A stretch of 55,933 nucleotides of DNA. Source: Pseudomonadota bacterium. GTDB lineage: Bacteria; Chloroflexota; UBA6077; JAJPHF01. The DNA is taken from assembly GCA_021325365.1 (NCBI GenBank), contig JAJPHF010000202.1, forward strand, positions 1-55,933, in the 5' to 3' direction. Positions within the stretch are counted from its first letter, which is position 1. The number at the start of each line of letters is the position of its first letter. The position numbers and the translations under genes are program-made. Of the stretch, positions 7,660 to 15,175 are shown in pieces. The notes under the pieces are model-generated. The model was given only the letters and a program-made list of their open reading frames with translations, was not told the origin of the DNA and did not search any database.

Positions 7660-9558
7660 TCAGACCATCCTGGCTTCGTGCCGGTGGAGCACTAGCCACC
7701 AGGCAGCAACGGCTACCAAGTTCCAAAGCAGCTCCGCATGGGGGCCGCCGGCGTCGCGCGCGACCCGATATAGGGCATCGACTTCGCCAAGGTCGCAGCC
7801 GCCAAGGTCCCGGAGCGCATTTCGATACTCGGGGAACGCCGCGTCAAATGCCGGGCTTGTGAATAGCTCGTGAAGAGGTAGCGCGAAGACGGCTTTGGGT
7901 CGGTAGGCAAACGGCTCACCGAAGCTGCCAGCGGCTATCTCCTTAAGCACACGCTTGGTATAGTAGTCGACCCGAGCGCGGCGGGGAAGGCGCGGAGTGC
8001 TGACCTTCAGCGCGGTCGGCATCTGCTTGGCCAACTCTACAATACGATGGTCGAGGAGTGGCACGCGGTTTTCGACGCCGTGCGCCATACACATTTTGTC
8101 CTGCCTCAGCAGCAGTTCGACCAGGTAGGTACGTTGCTCGTAGGTCAGGAGGCGCTCCAGCAGAGTGTCGTCCCGGGTAGCATTCCATATCTCGAGCCGG
8201 GGCGCCAGGGCTTCCTCCAGGCTAAAATCAGGATCGACGCGCTCAATCAGTGCCGGGTCCCCGAACGCCGAAAGCCCGACCATCGTCTGGTCGAGCCCGT
8301 CGTAGCGCGGAAGCTTGCGGTCCAGGCCAGAGAGACGGATCAAGCCGGGAATGGGGGCAAGGCGCTCGAGCCAGGCCGCGTAGTAGAACCGCCGATACCC
8401 CCCGAACACCTCGTCGGCACCCTCGCCGCTGAGTAGTACGGTCACGTAGCGCCGCGCGGTCTGAGAGAGCAAGTAGATCCCCAGACAGTTCGGTAGGCTG
8501 AGCGGGAAGTCATTGTGCCAGGTCGCCTGTGGCAAGTTCTCGACCATGAAGTTGACATCGAGCGTCGCCTTGTGGCCCACGAGCCCGAGGGACGAATTCA
8601 CCTGATCGATATACGGCTCCTCACTGTAGCGCGGATCCTGGAAGATTACCGATACTGAGTCGAAGAGACCCTCGTGCTGGCGAGCGGCCCAGTAGGACAC
8701 GATGGAGGAATCGACGCCGCCAGAGAGCTGGCAGCCAAGTTTGACATCGCTGATCAGTTGACACTTCACGCTGCTCTGCAACAACTCAGTTAGCTGGGTG
8801 CGCGCCTCTCGGGGCTTTAGCATGGAGCGATGTGGCGGTACCGTCCAGTAGGTGTGGCTGACGCGCTGCCCGTCGTGTACCGTCATGTAAGTGCCAGGCT
8901 CCAGCGAATGCACGTTCTTGAGCAGTGAATTGGTCCCTGCAATATACCGAAAGAGGAAGTATTCGCTGAGCCGTTGCCGATCGAGCACTGGCTGGAAGGC
9001 GGGATGATAGAGAAATGCCTTCACTTCGCTAGCATAGAGGAAGCAGCCACCACGCTCATAGTAGTACAACGGCTTGATGCCCATGTGGTCGCGCGCTAGA
9101 AACAGTTTCTGAGAGTCACGGTCGACGATGGCGAAAGCGAACATGCCGTTCAGTTGCGCCAGCATCTCGGGCCCGTACAACTCGTACAGGCGGAGCAAGA
9201 CTTCCGTGTCGCTCTGGCTGCGGAAACGATGCCCACGCGTGACCAGCTCGGTGCGCAGCTCGCGAAAGTTGTAGATCTCGCCATTAAACGTAATGGCAAA
9301 ACGCCCGTCTTGGCTCACCATGGGTTGGTGGCCATTGTGGGAGGTGTCCAGAATGCTGAGGCGACGGAAGCCCATGCCGGTGAAACACCGCTCGCCAAGC
9401 TCCGCCTTCGGGTCCACCTCGACGAACTGCCGCGCGCTGCGATCGAGGCATACCAGCCCAACGTCGTCCGGGCCGCGATGGGCTAGCGCCTGTGTCATGT
9501 CGCGCAGGGCGCGGCCGGGCACCCCCTCTGAATCGAGGACGCCGACGAACCCACACAT
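7660..9558 (-). CDS. asnB: Asparagine synthase (glutamine-hydrolysing) family
   Basis: This 632-residue, full-length glutamine-dependent amidotransferase begins MCGFVGVLDSEGVPGRALRD with the nucleophilic Cys2. It continues LAHRGPDDVGLV, SILDTSHNGHQPM and ITFNGEIYNFRELR, all glutaminase-domain signatures. The synthetase domain has QLSGGVDSSIVSYWAARQ (PP-loop) and LLSGEGADEVFGGYRRFYYA. It transfers glutamine-derived ammonia to an adenylated carboxylate. In polysaccharide clusters AsnB-like proteins are commonly linked to amidation of uronic acids, so this copy may act on a glycan precursor and not on aspartate. It is followed by an AsnB-like paralogue with no glutaminase Cys, suggesting divided labour. 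A 49-bp hairpin lies 48 bases upstream of its start. Confidence 0.9.
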   Translation of the reverse strand: MCGFVGVLDSEGVPGRALRDMTQALAHRGPDDVGLVCLDRSARQFVEVDPKAELGERCFTGMGFRRLSILDTSHNGHQPMVSQDGRFAITFNGEIYNFRELRTELVTRGHRFRSQSDTEVLLRLYELYGPEMLAQLNGMFAFAIVDRDSQKLFLARDHMGIKPLYYYERGGCFLYASEVKAFLYHPAFQPVLDRQRLSEYFLFRYIAGTNSLLKNVHSLEPGTYMTVHDGQRVSHTYWTVPPHRSMLKPREARTQLTELLQSSVKCQLISDVKLGCQLSGGVDSSIVSYWAARQHEGLFDSVSVIFQDPRYSEEPYIDQVNSSLGLVGHKATLDVNFMVENLPQATWHNDFPLSLPNCLGIYLLSQTARRYVTVLLSGEGADEVFGGYRRFYYAAWLERLAPIPGLIRLSGLDRKLPRYDGLDQTMVGLSAFGDPALIERVDPDFSLEEALAPRLEIWNATRDDTLLERLLTYEQRTYLVELLLRQDKMCMAHGVENRVPLLDHRIVELAKQMPTALKVSTPRLPRRARVDYYTKRVLKEIAAGSFGEPFAYRPKAVFALPLHELFTSPAFDAAFPEYRNALRDLGGCDLGEVDALYRVARDAGGPHAELLWNLVAVAAWWLVLHRHEARMV

Positions 9559-9605
9559 GTGATCGCCTGTCTCCGTTGGCTGCGCTCATGCGCGCGAAGC
9601 TGCCG

Positions 9606-9658
9606 GCCCGGGATAGAGTGCAAGTTTGGCGAAGCCAAAATTACACCCTATCCTGGGC
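9606..9658. repeat. Long imperfect hairpin upstream of asnB
   Basis: Arms at 9606-9630 and 9634-9658 are inverted copies of each other: 25 nt each, 21 identical pairs, a 3-nt GAA loop. The inner part is GTTTGGC/GCCAAA and the outer part is GCCCGGGATAG against CTATCCTGGGC. Read as minus-strand RNA, two of the four non-identical positions are G-U wobbles, so it would fold strongly in the asnB leader. It has no T-run, so it is not a simple intrinsic terminator. It could be an attenuator, an RNA-processing site or the relic of a miniature element. Confidence 0.7.
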
Positions 9659-9794
9659 GAGTGCTTAGGCCTGAATCGACCGCGGTGGTCTACGCGACAC
9701 GCTCTGGCGGAATCGGCGACTCGCTGAAGCAGCTCTGGCAGGTCGCGCTTGCAACCCAATGTCCCTCTATACCGGGCCAAGTCAGCAGTCTAGC

Positions 9795-10784
9795 TCATAG
9801 AGGGTCAGCGGAGGCCTTTACCAGACTCCCGGAGCGGCGCAGCACACCTGCAGCCCCTAACCGCAGGGCCAGACGGCAGGCAGAAACCGCGACTAAGATG
9901 GCGGCACATTGGACGAGTAAGAATGCGCCACTCAATATCTGCCGCCAGTTTCGACCAAGACGAAGATCGCTGATCATCTGTCGAATGAGCCGTTTGCCAT
10001 ACAGTGCCGTGTAGAACCGCATACCTTGTTGGAGTGCGTCTATCGCGCGGTAATTCGATAGAGCCCAGCGCATCTGCCAGCGGAGTACCGTGATCTCCGA
10101 CCGCAAAAGTAGCGCGTTGCTCCAACTCTGATTGTCGCCGTGCCGCCGTTTCTCGACTACTATGGAATCATTATGGCAGACTGGATAAGTCCGCGCGATG
10201 CGTAGATGGAGATCCGTGTCCGCAGCGGGGCTGATGCGTGGGTCGAAACCGGATGCTGCCACTAGGGCACCGCGGCGGTAGAGCACGGCGCCGGTGGTCC
10301 AGATGTAGCTGCCGCGCAAGAGCGAAATGTAATGGTCCGTGCCCTCATGTGGACTCGACGACCGGCGGACAGTGCGGCTCGTTCTGCACGCATCGTCGCT
10401 CATCGGTGTCCCGGCACTATCGATGCGGAGAGCGTCGCCGAAACTGAAAGCACAGTGCGGCTGTTCAAGCAGGCAGTTCAGATTGGATTCTATTGCGTTG
10501 GGCAGTAGTCGATCATCTTGATCCAGAAATGCGACATACTCGCCCGTGGAGTGTTGCAGGCCAGTATTGCGGGCCGCTGCCACGCCGGCATTGTTCTGGC
10601 GTATGCAGCGCACCATCGGATATCGCGCCACGATCTCCGCGCTCGTATCGGTGGACCCATCGTCCACGACCACCAGCTCGATATTGTCGTAGCTTTGGGT
10701 GAGCACACTGTCGATTGCCTCAGCGAGATAGCGAGCCCCGTTGAAGCATGGAATGATTACAGTTATGAGAGGCCTGCTTTTCAT
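9795..10784 (-). CDS. Glycosyltransferase family 2 (paralogue of 3853 gene)
   Basis: This 329-residue GT-A enzyme has ITVIIPCFNGARYLAEAID, LVVVDDGSTDTSAEIVARYP, GVAAARNTGLQHSTGEYVAF and the acidic LDQDDRLLPNAIESN. It closely matches the plus-strand protein at 3853-4761 across the catalytic domain, including the segment around DHYISLLRGSYIWT. It has an extra Ser/Arg-rich insert (about residues 130-150) and a C-terminal hydrophobic stretch (SGAFLLVQCAAILVAVSA) that could lie on the membrane. Because the two copies are in opposite orientation, they bracket 4815-9795 like an inverted repeat. Donor and acceptor are unknown. Confidence 0.9.
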   Translation of the reverse strand: MKSRPLITVIIPCFNGARYLAEAIDSVLTQSYDNIELVVVDDGSTDTSAEIVARYPMVRCIRQNNAGVAAARNTGLQHSTGEYVAFLDQDDRLLPNAIESNLNCLLEQPHCAFSFGDALRIDSAGTPMSDDACRTSRTVRRSSSPHEGTDHYISLLRGSYIWTTGAVLYRRGALVAASGFDPRISPAADTDLHLRIARTYPVCHNDSIVVEKRRHGDNQSWSNALLLRSEITVLRWQMRWALSNYRAIDALQQGMRFYTALYGKRLIRQMISDLRLGRNWRQILSGAFLLVQCAAILVAVSACRLALRLGAAGVLRRSGSLVKASADPL

Positions 10785-11296
10785 GGTGCCATGCCTCGGG
10801 TGCGGCCTTACGGTGGGCCGTTTACAACCGCGTTATAAGCATCCTTGCGCTGCCACGTCCCAGTCACGTCCCCCGGCTGGGAGTGTCGAGACGTGCGCAT
10901 GCTGACACAACGGGCACGAGCCGCGCCGATTTCTGCTCGTCTCGGTCGAGGTGGGCGACATACCCAGCAGTCCGGCGGAGTACAGCTGGGAACGAACGGC
11001 GCATCGGAAGCGCACCGGGGGCGATCGGCTGCGCAGGAGGCCGGTCACGCACTCCCCTGACTGGTCGTGGAGGGCGTGCCTGCCTAAATCGCACTCCGCC
11101 GCAGAGCATAGTACAATTCGCTAGCAGCCATCCATGAGAGCGGAGTCGAACCATGAGTGGGAAGGAGGGTCGAAATTCGGTACCGACGGCCCCGGTGCTT
11201 GCCCCGCGGGCCGCGGTGATGGTGTACATTAGCCGGGTGCGGGACCTTGCCGCATAACCGCGTTCGGGGCCCGCGCCGGGATGCCCGAGGCAATGT
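10785..11296. other. 512-base divergent intergenic region
   Basis: This region separates the minus-strand GT2 (start 10784) from the plus-strand GT2 (start 11297). No frame in it looks coding. A minus-strand fragment near 10870-10930 reads GSCPLCQHAHVSTLPAGGRD, which resembles the Cys-rich start of some methyltransferases, but it has no continuation. A TACAAT hexamer at 11112-11117 is a possible -10 for the plus-strand gene, without a good -35. It probably holds both divergent promoters. Confidence 0.45.
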
Positions 11297-12292
11297 ATGA
11301 GCCTGCCGCTGATTACGGTCGCTATTCCCACATTCAACCGCCCCGCGCTCCTCCGAGAGGCCTTGGAGTCCGTGCTGCGGCAAGACCTGAAGGAGTTCGA
11401 GGTCGTGGTCGCGGACGATGCGTCGTGCTACGACGTCGCGTCGCTGATCGCATCGCTGGGAGATTCGCGCGTACGGCTGATCCAGCAGCCTTACAACGTG
11501 GGTATGCTGCGCAACTGGCGCACGGCGCTGTGCAGTGCCACGACGCGCTATGTGGCCACGATGGACGACGACGATCTGTGGCTTCCCCATCATCTCGGCG
11601 AGGCGGTCGCGGCGTTGGAGGCGCACCCGAACGCCCTGTTTTATGCCTGCGCCGCGGAACGTTTTGGGACGAAGCGCGGGGTCTTCAAGCCCGATTGGTG
11701 CACCAGCTCTGGCCTGGAAGTCTGTCGCTGGCAGGACAGCGGGTACGCCGTGTGGCTACCCGGCTGCCCTGTGCAATCGTCATCCGTGGTGCTGCGGCGG
11801 GACGCGCTGAACGATCTGTTCTGGGGCGGCAAGACATGGCCCTGGTGTCACGATTGGCTGTGGTGGGGACAGCTGGCAATACGCGGGCCGTTTCTGTTCC
11901 AAGGGCAGATCGGCGTGAAGTATCGCTGGCACGCCACCAATTACACCCAGCGACCGATCAACACCCAGGCCAAAGCGCACTGGCTGTTCACGGTGCGGGA
12001 GCTCGCCCGACGGGCTTGGGCGGCAGGGGCGCTCCGCGAGCTGGCCCGAGAGACGCGGGAGTTTCCGGCATCGGCGCTCTCGACCCTGGTCATTGCCCTC
12101 TCCGCCCCGGAAAGTCCCCGCGGGCTGCGGCGGCAGGCACGCGCCATCTTCGAGAGCAGGCGGGAAATCGCCGCCGAGGCCGGATGCGCGATGCAGTACC
12201 GGATGGCTGCCCGGGTCGGCGGCTGGTGGCTCGGATATGCCGATGTGACGACGCGACTGCTGAGCCATTGGTGGCCCGTGCCAGATTGGTAA
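11297..12292 (+). CDS. Glycosyltransferase family 2, FWGGK subgroup, copy 1
   Basis: This 331-residue GT-A enzyme has LITVAIPTFNRPALLREALE, VVVADDASCYDVASLIASLG, the acceptor-side NVGMLRNWRTAL and the metal-site block MDDDDLWLPHHLGEAV. A signature LFWGGKTWPWC then LWWGQLAIRGPF lies near residues 170-200, and the protein ends HWWPVPDW. Two minus-strand genes in this window (31032-32039 and 37839-38828) share the whole architecture, the FWGGK block and the Trp-rich C-terminus, so this is an expanded local subfamily. It is one of two plus-strand genes and converges on the NRPS-like gene. Its sugar specificity is unknown. Confidence 0.9.
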   Translation: MSLPLITVAIPTFNRPALLREALESVLRQDLKEFEVVVADDASCYDVASLIASLGDSRVRLIQQPYNVGMLRNWRTALCSATTRYVATMDDDDLWLPHHLGEAVAALEAHPNALFYACAAERFGTKRGVFKPDWCTSSGLEVCRWQDSGYAVWLPGCPVQSSSVVLRRDALNDLFWGGKTWPWCHDWLWWGQLAIRGPFLFQGQIGVKYRWHATNYTQRPINTQAKAHWLFTVRELARRAWAAGALRELARETREFPASALSTLVIALSAPESPRGLRRQARAIFESRREIAAEAGCAMQYRMAARVGGWWLGYADVTTRLLSHWWPVPDW

Positions 12293-12341
12293 GCCGGGGG
12301 CGCCGTAGCGCGGCCGGCGCGAGCCAGCGCGTGGCAGCGCA

Positions 12342-15164
12342 TCACGCAAGCTGAGCCAGACGCGTCGCCAAGCAAGCGGCCACCCGCTGGACATTGGGCG
12401 CGTACAGAAACGTATCGTGGTTGCCGTTGATCACGTGGACGCTTACCCCACCACGCGCGAGCCCACGCCACCCCAGCGTCGGATCGTGCGGCGAGAACAG
12501 CGGTTGCCAGCGGGCGCGGAAGAGAACGAGGTGCCCAGGATAAGGCTGAGGCTGGTACGCGGCGATCGCCTCGTGCAGGCCTTCGACAACCTTGCGCCGG
12601 TACTCGGGCCAGTCCTCCGCTCGTTCCAGGCCGAGGATGTCAGTAATCTCCTGCAGCAGCATGTCTGGCCCGGAATAGCGACTCCATTCGCCGGAGCGCG
12701 GCCGATGGCCCAGGGTCTTGCGAAGCAGCCGCAGCTGACGCCGGATGACGCCCCGTGCATCGCGGCGCGGGAGACGGGCGGACGCCTGTAGCCAGTAGGG
12801 CGTGTTGCTGGCGAGGTTGCCGAGGAACCGGATTGCGTACCGGGGGCCTACGCGCCGGGCTTGACGCGCAGGACGGGCGGAGCCGTCGAAGCTGGCCAGC
12901 AGCGCGACCTCGTCCCCGCTGGCCAACAGCTGCCGTGCCATCTCGTATGCAATCGTGGCCCCGGACGAGAGGCCGCCGATGCAGTAGGGACCGGACGGGC
13001 GTACCGTTCGTATCTCGTCGACATAGTAGCGCGCGATCTCCTCAACTCGCCGCAGGGGCGGAACCGCCCCATCCAGGCCCCGTGCCTGGAGGCCATAGCA
13101 GGGCTGCTCCGGCCCCAGGGCCTTGACGAGATCGGCGAAGCAGAGCACGTCGCCGAAGACGGCGTGGACGAGAAACAACGGGGGCCGGGTGCCTTCTGCC
13201 CGAATCGGCACCAGCGACCGCCAGGCGGTTGCCGCGACCGCCTTGGGGATCAGGCTTGCGAAGTACGCGATCGTCGCGCCCTGGAAAAACGTCGCTAGAG
13301 GCAGGCGCCGGCCGAACTGCCGATCGACGCGGGCTAGAAACTCGGCGGCAAGCAAGGAGTGGCCCCCCAGTTGGAAGAAGTCGTCGTACACGCCGATGCG
13401 GTCCACACGCAATAGCTCCCGCCAGATGCCCGCCAGCGCCTGCTCCATGGTGTCCCGCGGCGCCACGAACGGCGGCGTTGCGCCCAATCGGATTCCCTGC
13501 TGCGCGGGCAGGGCGCGCCGGTCGACCTTCCCATTAGCTGACAGTGGGAGCGCATCGAGCAGCACGAAGGCGGCTGGGATCATGTGCCCGGGAAGCTGCT
13601 GGCTCAGCCGGTGCCGCAGGTCCGCGGCGGACGGGACCGGGCCCGGGTGCAGCGTGAGATAGGCGATCAGGGACGGCTGTCCTGGCTGATCTTCCTGAGC
13701 CACGACGGCCGCCTCTTTCACCTCTGGCACGGCAAGCAGGGCCGCCTCGATCTCGCCGAGCTCCACGGTCTGGCCGCGAAGCTTGACGCGATTGTCGGTT
13801 CGACCGAGGTGCTGAAAGCAGCCATCGGCGCCCAGACGGCCCAGGTCGCCGGTCAGGTAGATGCGACCGCCGCCGCCCGCCCCGGCAGTGGTGAAAGCTG
13901 CCTCCGTAAGCTCGGGGCGCTGCCAGTAGCCAGGGGTCAAATAGTCGCTCTTGATGGCAATCTGGCCGATCTGGTCGTGGCCGAGCTGCCGCCCCTCCTC
14001 GTCCAAGATGAGGAGATCGGTGTCGTCCGCGACGTAACCAGCGGGGATGGTGGGGCTGGTCAGCTGCGTGTCGTGGTCAAGCAACCCGACGCAGCAAATC
14101 AGCGCCTCGGTTGCGCCGAACTCATGGAGGAAGCGGCAGGTGCGGGGAAACCGCTGCTGATACAACTCGAAATCGGCTCGCTGGGCGACGTCCCCGCCCA
14201 GGCAGATCAGGCGCAGGCAGGGGAACTGCTCGTGCCCGGTCAGCAGCCGGGCGAAGTGGCGAAATGCAGCAGGCACGGTGTGATGAATGGTGATGCGCTC
14301 GCTCTCTAGCCAGGTGGTCAGAACCCCGATGCCCCGCTCGCGAACGTCACAGGGGTACAGGGCTGCGCCGTTCAGCAGCGTTGCGAACGTTACTACCGCG
14401 GCCAGCGCATAGGTGGGTGGAAATATCAGCGAGAGCCGATCGGCGGAGCTAATGCGTAGCCGGTTGGTGTACCAGCTCATACAGTGCAGAATGTTGCGGT
14501 GTGTCTGGGGCACTCCCTTCGGGTGCCCCGTCGATCCCGATGTGTACAAGATGTAGGCCGGGCGGTCAGGAGCGACCGCGAGGTTGAGCCGATCAGATGA
14601 CAGGTTCGGATCGAGATCGTCGATGTTGACGACGGGGAGGTTGTGGCCGGCCACCTCCATCGCCAGGTCCTGATGCTGGGTGTCGGTCAGGAGCAGCTCG
14701 GCCTGCGAGTCCGCCACCACGTAACTGGAGCGCTGCGGGGGATAGGTAGGGTCGAGGGGCACGTAGGTCTTGCCCGCCTTCAGGCTACCAAGCAGCCCGA
14801 CGAACAGCTCGGCGTCATAAGCCAGCAGCAGTCCGACCTGCCCGGCCGCCGGGCCGCACGAGCCGAGAATGGCGTGCGCCACACGGTTCGCCCGCTGGTC
14901 AAGCTCGTGGTAGGTGAGGGCGTGACGCGGAGTCTGTACAGCGGTGCGGTCGCCGAAGATGGCGGCCTGCCGCTCGAAGCGTGCCGGGATCGAACCGGCT
15001 ATATCGCCCGTGGGAAACGGCCGAAACGCGGCCGTTGCCTCGGACGGCGGAACGTGGCTGTAGACCCGCGATGGAGCGGTACCAGTGCTGGCTACCCCGC
15101 GCATGCTCATTCCCCAACTTGCGCCTGCTCGGCCGGCCGTCGGCTCGGAGCGGCTGGCTGCCAT
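12342..15164 (-). CDS. Single-module NRPS-like A-PCP-TE protein
   Basis: This 940-residue protein has no condensation domain. Adenylation domain (about 55-550): A3 YILYTSGSTGHPKGVPQTHR (204-223), A5-like LHEFGATEAL (346-355), A7 YLTGDLGRLG (436-445), A10 LPLSANGKVDRRAL (539-552). Carrier domain: DDFFQLGGHSLLAAEF with the phosphopantetheinyl Ser near 603. Thioesterase (about 652-940): GGLSSGATIAYEMA with nucleophile Ser about 733, and NGNHDTFLYAP with His about 916. In the A4 region, where amino-acid-activating domains have an FD motif whose Asp binds the alpha-amine, this protein reads LIFPPTYALAAVV, so that Asp is missing. Bacterial and fungal A-T-TE enzymes of this layout activate alpha-keto acids, and a non-amino-acid substrate is plausible here. 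It lies 11 bases downstream of the BY-kinase gene and is last in the minus-strand run. Confidence 0.88.
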   Translation of the reverse strand: MAASRSEPTAGRAGASWGMSMRGVASTGTAPSRVYSHVPPSEATAAFRPFPTGDIAGSIPARFERQAAIFGDRTAVQTPRHALTYHELDQRANRVAHAILGSCGPAAGQVGLLLAYDAELFVGLLGSLKAGKTYVPLDPTYPPQRSSYVVADSQAELLLTDTQHQDLAMEVAGHNLPVVNIDDLDPNLSSDRLNLAVAPDRPAYILYTSGSTGHPKGVPQTHRNILHCMSWYTNRLRISSADRLSLIFPPTYALAAVVTFATLLNGAALYPCDVRERGIGVLTTWLESERITIHHTVPAAFRHFARLLTGHEQFPCLRLICLGGDVAQRADFELYQQRFPRTCRFLHEFGATEALICCVGLLDHDTQLTSPTIPAGYVADDTDLLILDEEGRQLGHDQIGQIAIKSDYLTPGYWQRPELTEAAFTTAGAGGGGRIYLTGDLGRLGADGCFQHLGRTDNRVKLRGQTVELGEIEAALLAVPEVKEAAVVAQEDQPGQPSLIAYLTLHPGPVPSAADLRHRLSQQLPGHMIPAAFVLLDALPLSANGKVDRRALPAQQGIRLGATPPFVAPRDTMEQALAGIWRELLRVDRIGVYDDFFQLGGHSLLAAEFLARVDRQFGRRLPLATFFQGATIAYFASLIPKAVAATAWRSLVPIRAEGTRPPLFLVHAVFGDVLCFADLVKALGPEQPCYGLQARGLDGAVPPLRRVEEIARYYVDEIRTVRPSGPYCIGGLSSGATIAYEMARQLLASGDEVALLASFDGSARPARQARRVGPRYAIRFLGNLASNTPYWLQASARLPRRDARGVIRRQLRLLRKTLGHRPRSGEWSRYSGPDMLLQEITDILGLERAEDWPEYRRKVVEGLHEAIAAYQPQPYPGHLVLFRARWQPLFSPHDPTLGWRGLARGGVSVHVINGNHDTFLYAPNVQRVAACLATRLAQLA

Positions 15165-15175
15165 GGATCGCGGTC

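Noticed and set aside
11130..11160. tRNA-like T-arm sequence (GGTTCGACTCC on the minus strand)
   Set aside because: The flanking bases do not form a T-stem or acceptor stem, and no D-arm or anticodon arm is present.
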